This document shows, piece after piece, positions 47,785 through 57,391 of a DNA stretch of 64,000 nucleotides. A program made the translations under genes and the position numbers. The stretch comes from Entrophospora sp. SA101 (Eukaryota > Glomeromycota > Glomeromycetes > Entrophosporales > Entrophosporaceae). The stretch spans positions 1-64,000 of the forward strand of contig CAUDNR010002190.1 of assembly GCA_958430865.1 (NCBI GenBank), written 5' to 3'. How positions within the stretch are numbered: the first letter of the stretch is position 1; every line of letters starts with the position of its first letter. The notes beneath the pieces are model-generated. The model was given only the letters and a program-made list of their open reading frames with translations, was not told the DNA's origin and did no database searches.

Positions 47785-48299
47785 TTAAACACATAAAATG
47801 TCATCTTGGAACAAAAACTTTCAATTGTGAATATCCGGGATGTACAAAGTAGTAACACACAAGACATCATTTTGGAATGCTTAAAAGATTTTTACTAAAT
47901 TTGAACTCAATATAGGATTCATTAAAATTTGGTTGCATAATAATGATAATGAATTGTTAAGTAATTTTTGTGTATGGATATTTAATTAATCAAATGCTTG
48001 TTATATTATTGATAAATTAATACTGTTGACAATGTTAGAGAAACCAATGTTCCTGCATTAGAAGAACTTATTTAACCTATCTAATGCTATGCCAGTTGAT
48101 AAATTTTTAAATAATCCAGAAGAAGGGATGGTTAATGGGGTTCTGATAATGATAAAATTACTGAGGGTCTTGTGAAAGCATTTAAAAAACAATTGGAAGT
48201 GCCTACTGAAGGATCAATTCTGATACCTGTAAAACAATTCGGTCTTATGCGGATCGGTTAGCTTTTTTAAAAAGTCATCGAAAGAGAGATTTAGAATAA
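47785..48299 (+). pseudogene. decayed coding relic, copy 4
   Basis: Same relic as 6316-6830, readable on the + strand here. Confidence 0.4.
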
Positions 48300-49183
48300 T
48301 AATATTATTATTAATATGATATTAATATCTAAATGACCCGTTCAAACGCTAAACTATCGGTTTTGACAATTGATACTTAACCTTTTGCACTTTGCCTTTG
48401 AAACGCTCAAAAACAGTCAAGTAAGCACGACTTGCGTACTATGTAAAAAATTTCTCATAAAAATTTACAATAGTTGACATTCAAAATAAATTTGTTGCTC
48501 GAACGCAATTCGTCACGAAATCCCCAAAAGTTGTCGAGTGGACAAGCCTCACGTGAAAGTACAAATTGGAAATTGTCGAATTTTTAAAAGGCGTTTCCCT
48601 TCGTTAACTTGGGCTATAAAAAACATTTTGAGCTTTGTTTCGCCTAAATAATACTTTTGATGATTCTTTTGCTTTTCGTTTGCACATTTTATTAAACTAA
48701 ATTTATGGATTATTGTTTTTAATAATATTTATATTGTATTCGTTCAATCCTCTGAAATTGATGTAATTGTTTTTGTGAGCGGGAAATCATATCGTCAATT
48801 GTTATCATTATTAATTCCGTCACATCTGACAAAGTTGACGAAATGGTAAATGTGACGAAAAGGTGAAAATTATGACAATATAATTAATTAGAAATAATAA
48901 ATTTAGTATGTGCTCTTAAATTTATATCGTGACTTGTTCATTAAGATTCCTTATTGAAATGCCAGATTTGTAAATGCTGGCTCAAATATAGGGTTTCTAT
49001 TAGAATAAGGTTTATTTAAATTATTCGTTTTATTCGTTAAGAATCTTATTCGAATAAAATGAATAAACTAATACTAATACTAATAATTCGAATAAAACCG
49101 ATAATTCGAATAAAATTAATAAAATTTGATAATTCGAATAAAATCAATTAAAAATTCGAATAAAATTAAGGATTAATATTAAT

Positions 49184-49219
<36 letters not shown>

Positions 49220-50074
49220 TCGAATATCATATAGTGATAATAATAATAAACAATAGCAACTGACTTTTTATTTTATTTTCTTAAGCCATAGTAATAATAT
49301 TGATTATAAACACAAAATAGTTTTACAAATGGGTTAAAACCCTTAACAATAAAAATAAAAATCATATAGAATTTGTTGCATCAAGCTGTGAATTAATATT
49401 TTACATTTTATAAACGAATAATTCGAGTAGACAGATAAAACGATAATTCTAATAAGAATTTGTATTACACTACTCAAATGTCAATGATAATTTGTCCTCC
49501 ACTGGGAAGATCGGTATCCACATTTTACCAAAAAGCCTGTTAATATTAAAATTTTCAAAGCTCATTTTCTGCTAAATGTTCGTAAATTTTCAATATGGAG
49601 AAACGTCAGCATTTGCAAATTACTTTATTGTATTTGAAATACATCTCACTTTCTTTAGAGCAGAAAATGATTATTGTAGTGAAGCTAATGAAATTGAAAG
49701 TTATTTATTAGGGTCCCCAACATGATGTTTTCCCAACAACTCATTTCATTGACTAACTGACCACTTTATACAAATTAAATCGAGGCTAGTTTTATTAATT
49801 GCACTTTAGAAAACACACTGTCGGAAAACGGTTGACTAAATGTCAGTCAATCATTTCGGTGACGGATATCTGCATCACTAATTATGACACTGTATATATA
49901 ACAATGTATATTCTGATAAACAACACCCATTCTTTAATGGTTGTTTCTATCAATGCTAAGGATACGTAAAATTTTTATTTGATCTCAAATATGAAATAAT
50001 TTTATGTCTTCATCATAAAGAATTTAATTTTGCTTACAAGATAGGTTTTTCCCAGCTCAGCAAACCATCAACTT
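48300..50074. other. AT-rich non-coding stretch, copy 4
   Basis: Equivalent of 4541-6315. Confidence 0.6.
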
Positions 50075-50269
50075 CTACCAATAACATCTACCACAGTCCC
50101 GCTTAGGTTTTTTAACAATAGATAAATATAATATATATTGAACAGATTCAAGACAAAATTTATAATCAAGTAAATCTTTTTCTTTGTTTTCAATATTTCT
50201 TTGATTTTTTTGCAACGGGTAAATGTGTGTATAATAAACAGCAATTAAATCTTTATTTAATTTATTCAA
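50075..50269 (-). other. weak 64-codon open frame, copy 4
   Basis: Same TTG-start frame as 4346-4540. Confidence 0.15.
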
Positions 50270-50411
50270 CTTGCACTTTTTTATACTAAAGGTTTGATTT
50301 ATATATTTAATTGAATCATTAATTACATTGAATAGTTAATTATATTGAATAATTAAATATCAAAATCAAACCTGTTTTCACTTTTATTTGATTCTTCAAA
50401 ATTTTTCAGCT

Positions 50412-50559
50412 TAGTAGGTAACAGTATAACGTAAGTAGGTAACAGTATATATATACTGTTACCTACTTACGTTATACTGTTACCTACTTACGTTAGACTG
50501 TTACCTACTTATGATTAGACTGTTACCTACTTATAGGTATATTGCTACCTACTTATTTT
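50412..50559. repeat. 20 bp array and 76 bp palindrome, copy 4
   Basis: The palindrome is at 50413-50488. Confidence 0.85.
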
Positions 50560-50814
50560 ATAGCTACTCATTTTGACCTCTAATAAGCTTGTTATTTGCT
50601 TCCTTTTAATGATTTGATGATATGTAGATCGCATTTATATTGCCATTTAAGAGCTACTGAGACACGTGCCAGTGTAGCATGCGTTTTGCTTTTGCCTCGT
50701 CATTCGTATGCTGGTTTGATGATTGTGGCCGATTTCTACTATTAGGCTACATGGGTAAAAAATATATCTGACGATGCATTCAGTCATATATCATCATTTG
50801 TGGGCCCGATGTGA

Positions 50815-51215
50815 GGGCTATGCCCGAACCCGGCACGTAGTGCCTTAGCTTTCTGATTAATTCCTCGATTAGGGCCAGAGTTGAGGCACATAGTGCCGAA
50901 ATAGTATTCGTGACCTGGCTTTGTATGATGTGTTCGAATATCAATCGAGGATGAGGCACGTAGTGCCGAATTGTTATCCTATTTGGAAACGCGAGGATGA
51001 GGCACGTAGTGCCGAATCGTTATCCTATTTGGTGACCCGAGGATGAGGCACGTAGTGCCGAATCATTATCCTATTTGGTAACCCGAGGATGAGGCACGTA
51101 GTGCCGAATCGTTATCCTATTTGGTAACCCAAGGATGAGGCACGTAGTGCCGAATTGTTATCCTATTTGGTAACCCGAGGATGAGGCACATAGTGCCGAA
51201 TTGTTATCATATCCG
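50815..51215. repeat. 46 bp hairpin satellite, copy 4
   Basis: Inverted equivalent of 3405-3800 with the same number and order of variant units, for example the GTGACCC and GGAAACG spacers. The flank of copy 4 is therefore the same haplotype or locus type as that of copy 1. Confidence 0.85.
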
Positions 51216-51600
51216 TTGATACCCCAAAGCATAATTTTATATATTATATATCTTTCTGTAATAATTATACCTTGGGGTATCACTTTTTTTCGATACCTAT
51301 TTGTATGTAACCCCAAAGCATAATTTTATATATCTTTCTATAATAATTATACCTTGGGATATCATTATATCGAAAACTTTGGGATAATACTATAGAAAAC
51401 TTTGGAATAACACTATATCGAAAACTTTGGGATAACACTATAGAAAACTTTGGAATAACACTATATCGAAAACTTTGGGATAACACTATAGAAAACTTTG
51501 GAATAACACTATATCGAAAACTTTGGGATATCATTATCAAACATGTATCAAAAAACGTGAACACTATTTATAATCAGAAAATGAAACCTGGGGTACCACT
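51216..51600. repeat. GATACCCCAA foldback and tandem satellite, copy 4 flank
   Basis: The foldback is at 51223-51290. It is followed by alternating AAAACTTTGGGATAACACTA and AAAACTTTGGAATAACACTA units to ~51540. It corresponds to 2930-3398 but the unit arrangement differs. An open frame across it (51280-51564) is repeat-derived. Confidence 0.8.
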
Positions 51601-51612
51601 AATTCGAAAACT

Positions 51613-52138
51613 TTGGAGTATCACTTTTTTCGATACCTTGAAGTATCATTTTTATTGATATCTAAATTAGGCAACACAAAAATGGTTATCGAGGAAGCTG
51701 AGCTTCGATTCTCTGACTCATACATACCTTATATATCGGAGGTACTTACCTGAAATTTATCTTAATCAAAATCGCGCGACACAAAAATCCCTTTATATGA
51801 TCCAGGTATCGGAATATTAATTTTTGATTTGAATTTTTTCTCATACTTATTGTAAGAAATGCTTACCCGAGATGAATGACTAGTTAAATGTAGCAATCTC
51901 TCTTCTCCAGAAATTACTACTTAACTAGTTTATATCACCTTGAAAGATATATAACAACAATTACGCATATTCGATAAAGGCTAAAGAGTAGGTTTTTAAT
52001 TCTTTTTTGTGCGGAGTAGTAGGAATACCTAATTTAGTTTCAAAATTTCGCTTGTGTTCCAAGAACTCAGCTTCATTCATGCTTTCGCGCTCTTTTTTCT
52101 TTTTTTCTCTCGAGTTCGAAAAAAAAGTGATACTCCAA
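51613..52138. repeat. 526 bp unit bounded by inverted TTGGAGTATCAC repeats
   Basis: Counterpart of 2504-2929. The ends are complementary over 18 bp. The unit is ~100 bp longer because an extra internal segment is present at ~51690-51790. Confidence 0.55.
51961..52100 (-). pseudogene. 3' fragment of helicase-like gene, copy 4 flank
   Basis: Reads KKERESMNEAEFLEHKRNFE, LGIPTTPHKKELK and SLAFIEYA, then a stop at 51961-51963. It is closer to the gene at 57392-59166 than the copy 1 fragment is. Confidence 0.7.
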
Positions 52139-52149
52139 GGTATATTTAA

Positions 52150-52344
52150 CTAATTCTCATTAATTATTTTTTTCAAATAATATAAATAAAAGGCATATTC
52201 TATAGCACTATTTATATCTAAAGAAATCGATTCTTCATCACTTTGAAGAAATTTTATAAGCTTTGTTTTTACGTCATTTTCAATTTTTTGCCAATTTGGA
52301 TTGATATTATCTTGAGAACTCATTTTGTATAATAACTGTTTCAT
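52150..52344 (-). CDS. small hypothetical protein (64 aa), second copy
   Basis: Encodes the same 64 residues as 2298-2492 and lies 48 bp behind the second coiled-coil gene. Only two or three base differences were seen between the two surrounding regions. Function unknown. Confidence 0.35.
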   Translation of the reverse strand: MKQLLYKMSSQDNINPNWQKIENDVKTKLIKFLQSDEESISLDINSAIEYAFYLYYLKKIINEN

Positions 52345-52392
52345 ATAATTTTTAAGAATTAATAAATTTATTTAACTTCTATTTTTTCTTCA

Positions 52393-53424
52393 TTATCCGA
52401 CGATCCACATATCCCGCAACTGCTCACTTTTCCTTCCTAACCCCGATGTACGTCTCAATACCACAAACCACATAACTGCGATAATTAATAGAATAAGACA
52501 AATATATGCTGATAGCAGTGACATCAAAGAGGAGGTATGATTTTCCGGCTGTGCAAGGTACGGGGCCACGTTCCTTATCTCCTGGGTTGGGAATATATCT
52601 TTATTAGTTTTGCTAATATCGATTTCATCACTTACCTTGGGAATAATCTCAGTATTTACTCTTGGAGATTTGGATATAGGAGTACTTTCATTATCAGTGT
52701 AATCCGGTATAATAGTATCAATTTTTCCAGCTTGATCCATATTTTTTTTACGTATAAAATATTGACTGAGATTTTTGATAGGTTCATTAGACACGTAAGT
52801 GTCATTGCTTTGCAATACTGCAGATATATCGTCAGACTTGGTCATGGAACTTTGTTCCTCGCACAGCGTATTTTTTTCGTCGTTTCCACCAAGTACGGGC
52901 TTTGATATACCCTCCGATTTCAGACAGTCAAGTTCACTGACTTTTGAAGCTAACTCATGTTCTACTTCAGCTATTTTAGACTTGAGGGATAATATCTCGG
53001 ATTCTTTTTTCAATGAGTCGTTTTGAATCGAAATCACATCTTTCTGGGCTGAAGACAACTTACTTTTCAATATATCGATCACAGACTCGAGCGATTCGAT
53101 TTTCTTGGATTTTGTAGCATTCTCAGCCTTGGATTCAGCAAGAGAAAGATCTTTACGAATATTCTCAGAGGTAAGGTTAGTATTTTCAATTTTCAACCGC
53201 TTAGTCTCACCAATAAGTTCTGAAGCGTGGGTATGTAACTTCTGTTTATCACTATTAACATTATCAAATGCACTTTCCCATTGCTTTCTTTCCCGGTCCC
53301 ACTGTTTTCTTTCCCGATCCCACTTCTTATTTTGTTTTAATTGAGTATCTCGCAATGTTTTATTGCAAGCATTTAATTCGGATATAATTTTTACACCATA
53401 ACGCAATTCTTCATTGATATCCAT
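52393..53424 (-). CDS. long coiled-coil protein with C-terminal membrane anchor, copy 2
   Basis: 343 residues from the ATG at 53422-53424. The N-terminal coiled coil spans ~20-170 and holds a direct duplication of WDRERKQ. The linker has NLSQYFIRKKNMDQAGKI and VNTEIIPKVSDEIDISKTN. One membrane helix (~305-325, ICLILLIIAVMWFV) and a basic tail ending in MWIVG follow. Compared with the protein at 1113-2249, the linker motifs, helix and tail are conserved while the coiled coil is largely different in sequence and length. It is divergently arranged with the HTH gene at 53698. Family not recognised; the role may be membrane tethering or scaffolding. Confidence 0.7.
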   Translation of the reverse strand: MDINEELRYGVKIISELNACNKTLRDTQLKQNKKWDRERKQWDRERKQWESAFDNVNSDKQKLHTHASELIGETKRLKIENTNLTSENIRKDLSLAESKAENATKSKKIESLESVIDILKSKLSSAQKDVISIQNDSLKKESEILSLKSKIAEVEHELASKVSELDCLKSEGISKPVLGGNDEKNTLCEEQSSMTKSDDISAVLQSNDTYVSNEPIKNLSQYFIRKKNMDQAGKIDTIIPDYTDNESTPISKSPRVNTEIIPKVSDEIDISKTNKDIFPTQEIRNVAPYLAQPENHTSSLMSLLSAYICLILLIIAVMWFVVLRRTSGLGRKSEQLRDMWIVG

Positions 53425-53697
53425 AATATTAATAAAACTTGCTTCGTTAAAAAATTAAAAATTTTGAAAGCAATAGGAATATTTGATATATTTGATATAT
53501 TTGATATATTTGATATGTTTTATTTTTTTTCGAATATTAGGGAACTCTTTTTTTATTCTACATATTTTTTCCGATATATTACATTTTTTCGATATATTAC
53601 ATTTTTCCGATATATTACATTTTTCCATTATTTTTTATATTTTAATATATTGTATTTTCCAAATAAAAATAGCTACTGTGTAGTTACTTCCAGCATT
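53425..53697. promoter_or_regulatory. divergent intergenic region with short tandem repeats
   Basis: Separates the coiled-coil gene (-) and the HTH gene (+). It holds four TTTGATATA units at 53477-53518 and three ~18-20 bp CGATATATTACATTTTT units at 53569-53630. These are possible regulator-binding repeats. The translated open frame through here is repeat-derived. Confidence 0.4.
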
Positions 53698-54285
53698 ATG
53701 GTTAGACCACGTATAAAATTTGGCACACCTTTATTTTCTTCAGCAGATTATGATTATATTATGCAATGCCGTGATTTGGAACCAAGAAATGAAATTTTAA
53801 AGGATTTATTAAAAAAATATAGAACATCATCAAAACGGATTTATCAAATCTGGAGAGAAGAAGCTAATAGGGTTGCTTGGGATCAACCTATACCTCAAAC
53901 ATATAATCACGATACTAAGTGTCTTGAGTCGGAGACTCGTGGCTTTGCCACTGACACTAGCTCCGCTAATATATCAAATTCTGCTACAGATGTTCTTCAT
54001 ATAGAATCCCTGTCTTTAGATAGAGATAAAGTCCCATTGCTATGTAGGACCGAAGAGTCAACCCTAAAGGGTTATAATATATCAGAAGAACCAAGTAAAC
54101 GAACAAAAACAAAGAGATCCAAATCTGTTCGAAAATCCAACTTGCCTATTATCACCAAAGACTTAATAGAAAAAATAGATGAAAAGCCTGCATATTCTAC
54201 AGATACATTAGCCTCTTTTAGACGTGCAGTAGAAGAAGGCAAGGAAAATTTATCAAATTCGAAATATAAAATTGATGAGTTATAA
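53698..54285 (+). CDS. helix-turn-helix-like protein, family copy C
   Basis: 195 residues from the ATG at 53698; an in-frame upstream extension is tandem repeat and was not used. Residues ~9-55 read GTPLFSSADYDYIMQC then LLKKYRTSSKRIYQIWREE, matching the HTH pattern of the proteins at 697-984 (VKKYKISNTRIYKIWRG) and 67-486. The C-terminal ~140 residues are polar, with a basic patch (SKRTKTKRSKSVRKS) that could be a nuclear localisation signal. It is a likely DNA-binding protein divergent from the coiled-coil gene. The exact target and family are unknown. Confidence 0.6.
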   Translation: MVRPRIKFGTPLFSSADYDYIMQCRDLEPRNEILKDLLKKYRTSSKRIYQIWREEANRVAWDQPIPQTYNHDTKCLESETRGFATDTSSANISNSATDVLHIESLSLDRDKVPLLCRTEESTLKGYNISEEPSKRTKTKRSKSVRKSNLPIITKDLIEKIDEKPAYSTDTLASFRRAVEEGKENLSNSKYKIDEL

Positions 54286-54325
54286 TCTCCGAATTTTGTC
54301 TATTCTATTGCAAAGCAGGGCGACC

Positions 54326-54435
54326 CTACTCTCTATTTTCTTTACCAGGTAATCCAATGTAGTGATAAACAAGAGTATTAAGATTAGTGATAATTTTTGT
54401 TGCATCATACATTTCTTTCTCATACCTCTCGCAAT
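54326..54435 (-). pseudogene. out-of-frame continuation of the protease frame
   Basis: The -1 frame relative to the protease, entered at a second A-AAA-AAT run (54442-54448), reads CVNCERYEKEMYDATK and continues for ~37 codons to a TAG at 54326-54328. It looks coding. It is either a second frameshift product or a remnant after an indel. Confidence 0.4.
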
Positions 54436-55398
54436 TTACGCATTTTTTTTTAACACCTTTGGTACTTGCTCTGCTAATGATGAATCGTCAGAATCTGGGA
54501 TAAAACGCGCAGGAGCATGCCATTCCTCCAATGTTATATTGTCATCCTTATCACTATCCGTCTCTTGAGAAATTTGATCGGATACCAAAGACTTATCATT
54601 CTGAGATGCGGTAGCGCAATTTACTTCAAGATTATTTTTGACATTGTGCATAGTTACAGGAATAATATGATCCTTACCATTAAAAGGAATTTTTAACTCA
54701 TCTTTGGCCCAATCTATAGCACATTTGTATTTCTTGAGAAGTGGATTCGAAAATATTAATGTTGGCTTTTTATATTTCACAACTACAAAATCTTCATATA
54801 TAGTAAAACCTGGAGGGAATGTTATTGGTAAATTACGGATGACACCAATGGATTCAGTTGGAACTGTAGCAATACCACTGAGATCATATATCTCTGATTT
54901 ATCAATCTTCCCACCCACACGTTTAACAATGTCGTCTGTTACAATCGCGGGTTGGGCGGCCGAATCTAATGTCATTGCTGGAATTTTCAGACGCTTAATC
55001 TTACATGGTATAGTTGCGATAGTTGTAGTAGGTTCTTTCTTTATAACGAAGTCTATCTCCATAGGATCATCTAATGTTTCTTCTTCCTCTGAATCGGGTA
55101 TTGCTGGAACCGGTTCTCGATAATCTGTAAAATTCGATTTTTTGATAGATGGGAGTATATCAGATGGGTTCTCAATCTTAGCTTTAAGTTTCTCAATCCA
55201 ATCTATAGGTGCGATACCATCAAGCATATCTAGTATAACTCTTTGAAGTGATTTATCAATAACAGTTGATTTATTTCCAGACTTATTGCTTTGCAATGAC
55301 TCTTTGAGTCTACCAGAAGCAGGAGTATTTTTTTGTTTTGTCTTGCGAGGTTTGGATTCCTTTTTGACTTTGGACTCCTTAGATTCGGGCTTTACTTG
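54436..55398 (-). CDS. retroelement aspartic-protease-like protein, -1 frame to Gag
   Basis: Reads from the frameshift site at 55398 without a stop to 54436. No ATG lies near its start, and the first start-like codon is a TTG at 55296. The basic N-terminal part (KPESKESKVKKESK) continues the Gag tail. The protease-like core has TLDSAAQPAIVTDDIVKRV, where D-S-A-A replaces the usual D-T/S-G-A active-site loop. VVVKYKKPTLIFSNPLLKKY and AIDWAKDELKIP follow, which resemble the second half of Ty3-type proteases. Reverse transcriptase and integrase are absent. The substitution at the glycine may impair catalysis. It is part of a truncated or non-autonomous retroelement. Confidence 0.6.
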   Translation of the reverse strand, partial: QVKPESKESKVKKESKPRKTKQKNTPASGRLKESLQSNKSGNKSTVIDKSLQRVILDMLDGIAPIDWIEKLKAKIENPSDILPSIKKSNFTDYREPVPAIPDSEEEETLDDPMEIDFVIKKEPTTTIATIPCKIKRLKIPAMTLDSAAQPAIVTDDIVKRVGGKIDKSEIYDLSGIATVPTESIGVIRNLPITFPPGFTIYEDFVVVKYKKPTLIFSNPLLKKYKCAIDWAKDELKIPFNGKDHIIPVTMHNVKNNLEVNCATASQNDKSLVSDQISQETDSDKDDNITLEEWHAPARFIPDSDDSSLAEQVPKVLKKNA

Positions 55399-57341
55399 TT
55401 TTTTTTTGATTTAGAGACGTGTACATCAAAACTATGATCAGATTCAACTTCAGACGAGGAATCCCCAGAATCGGAGTTATTATCTGAAGAATCATTATTG
55501 GAAGAGTTTGTATCTGAACCCGAATCTACAGCAACCTTATTAACACTGCCTCTCTTTTTGGATCTACTCTTGGACCTTTTCTTACGAGTACACTTGCGAG
55601 AATTATGTCCAGTTCTATTACAATTCGAACAACGGTGTTTGGATGATTTAATAACAGCGTTGACACCTGCTTCAATACCTTTGGCTATAGCCTTATTTAT
55701 TGATAATTCTGACATACCCTTAGTAATTTCATCCATATCATCATTATTAGGAGTATTATTTTTCTTATTTGGTAAGAAAGGCGTGATTCTATCCATTACT
55801 CCTTTACTAATTGTATCCATGAAAGTTTGTAGATAAGATGGACCTGCTAAAGCACTAAGACGATCTGTTGCATCGTCTATTCGAAGCCATTCTTGATCAT
55901 TCAAGCGTAAAAGTGGATCTCGATATATTTTACCTGGTTCCATTTGACTGGGTCGTAATAATTGTCCTTCTCGTCTTTGGGAAGTTGATTGCGTAGAAAC
56001 AGGTTGAGATTGCGATGAAGCTATAATAGATTTTACAAAGCTTTCCGTTTCATCTCTACTCATACCCATATTGCTTGAATAATTATCTTTTGTATTAGCT
56101 TTAGATTGTGAATGAGAAATAACAGGGTGGGATTCAGGATTATACTTACCCAACATCATTTCAGCCTTCTGTCTTTCAATTTCTTCTAATTTTGGTAGTA
56201 AAACAGAAATTGGGTGTTCGAGACCGATACGTCTTACTTCTAATTTGTTATCAGGAGAAAGACCCTGAAAGAATTGTTGTCTAACCATTGCTTCCTGATT
56301 TAATGCTGGGAGTGTTGGGTAAGCCAGTTTAACCATTCTTTTTAAGTTTGCATAGAAACGGCCTACAGGATCAGAGCCTTGAGCAAGGGTAGTGAATACC
56401 AATTTCGTTTTTTCAGCTGTAACTGTGGGATATGCACGCCTAAAATAATCAATTACTTGGCCAATAAAAATATTTGGAGCTATAACATTACCTCCTACAT
56501 TGGCATTGGGAGCATTTGGAGCCAAGTCTGTTGGTCGTCCACCTGATGTCAGCCAGTCTTCATGCCATACAGTGTGGGACGGAACTAGTGGTATAGCAGG
56601 TTGATTTCCATTAGCTGGTGCAGTATTTCGAATTTGAAGAGCCCCACCTCTGAACTGATTAACATTAATAGCACGTATTTGATTGTTAGTCAATCCATTA
56701 AGAGCATGAAGATTTACATGGGCACCACAATTATCACTAATATTTTCTAATTCCCAGTTTTTGCCTTTGACATTGGTTTCATACCAGTCTTTTGAGTCAT
56801 CCAATAAGCAAGTTTCAAAAATACCATGAATTCTCATTCGCATATTATGTCCAGCATTTGGATCATAATTAGCAGTCTCACACCATCGTTGAAAATCAGT
56901 AAGAAAAACTTCTGGATCTTCTCCAGCCCGACCATGAAATTTTGGTAGTTCATATCCAGCCATTCCTCTATATTGGTTATTTATAGGTTGATTATTCTGA
57001 AGCGCAAAAATTTGTTGATTTAAATTCAAAATTAATTGCTGTGAATTGCGTTCCCTATTTTTCCACTTGATATGACTTGCCTTTCGATCCTTGAATTTAT
57101 TGTAGTATTTATCAAAGATTCGATCTCGATTATATTCTAATAATCCTTTATCAGCCTGACATTGCTGTAGCCCCTGTTGTAATTCTCTACCATGTCTTTG
57201 ACACCTCCGGAATTTAAAATTAAGTGCAAACTTATCAAGTAATAAAGTATTAATCCGCATCTGCATTCCTTTTTCCAATTGTTTAGCTACCCTCCACCAA
57301 TGACGACGTTCTTCCCGTTCATTATAATAAGCTGTAGTCAT
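55392..57341 (-). CDS. Ty3-like Gag protein
   Basis: About 649 residues from the ATG at 57341, but the frame stays open to the contig edge at 57381, so the true start may be lost. The basic N-terminal region is coiled-coil-like. The capsid-like region has LPKFHGRAGEDPEVFLTDF, then DDSKDWYETNVKGKNW, and further RFYANLKRMVKLAYP and FFQGLSPDNKLEVRR, typical of retrotransposon Gag. A zinc knuckle C-x2-C-x4-H-x4-C lies at residues ~572-585 (CSNCNRTGHNSRKC), followed by an S/D-rich tail. The stop (55392-55394) directly follows an A-AAA-AAC heptamer and one AAG codon. The protein would form the particle of a fungal LTR-type element. No LTRs are visible here. Confidence 0.8.
   Translation of the reverse strand: MTTAYYNEREERRHWWRVAKQLEKGMQMRINTLLLDKFALNFKFRRCQRHGRELQQGLQQCQADKGLLEYNRDRIFDKYYNKFKDRKASHIKWKNRERNSQQLILNLNQQIFALQNNQPINNQYRGMAGYELPKFHGRAGEDPEVFLTDFQRWCETANYDPNAGHNMRMRIHGIFETCLLDDSKDWYETNVKGKNWELENISDNCGAHVNLHALNGLTNNQIRAINVNQFRGGALQIRNTAPANGNQPAIPLVPSHTVWHEDWLTSGGRPTDLAPNAPNANVGGNVIAPNIFIGQVIDYFRRAYPTVTAEKTKLVFTTLAQGSDPVGRFYANLKRMVKLAYPTLPALNQEAMVRQQFFQGLSPDNKLEVRRIGLEHPISVLLPKLEEIERQKAEMMLGKYNPESHPVISHSQSKANTKDNYSSNMGMSRDETESFVKSIIASSQSQPVSTQSTSQRREGQLLRPSQMEPGKIYRDPLLRLNDQEWLRIDDATDRLSALAGPSYLQTFMDTISKGVMDRITPFLPNKKNNTPNNDDMDEITKGMSELSINKAIAKGIEAGVNAVIKSSKHRCSNCNRTGHNSRKCTRKKRSKSRSKKRGSVNKVAVDSGSDTNSSNNDSSDNNSDSGDSSSEVESDHSFDVHVSKSKKNK
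55398..55404 (-). promoter_or_regulatory. -1 ribosomal frameshift heptamer (A-AAA-AAC)
   Basis: In the Gag frame the codons are AAA and AAC preceded by A. Slipping back one base moves reading exactly into the protease frame. The Gag stop follows one codon later. No strong downstream hairpin was evident by eye. Confidence 0.55.
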
Positions 57342-57381
57342 CAAAGCAAGATCATTCTGAGAATTGTTACGCTCTAGTGTA

Positions 57382-57391
57382 NNNNNNNNNN
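57382..57391. other. assembly gap (10 N)
   Basis: Separates the Gag contig from the helicase-like contig. An open frame spanning it is artificial. Confidence 0.99.

Noticed and set aside
51280..51564. 94-codon frame on the - strand with SQSFRYSVIPKFSIVL repeats
   Set aside because: Derived from the tandem satellite. The repeat unit simply has no stop in this frame.
53464..53697. N-terminal extension of the HTH protein (IFDIFDIFD...)
   Set aside because: This is translation of short tandem repeats in the divergent intergenic region. The ATG at 53698 matches the start of the HTH motif as in its relatives.
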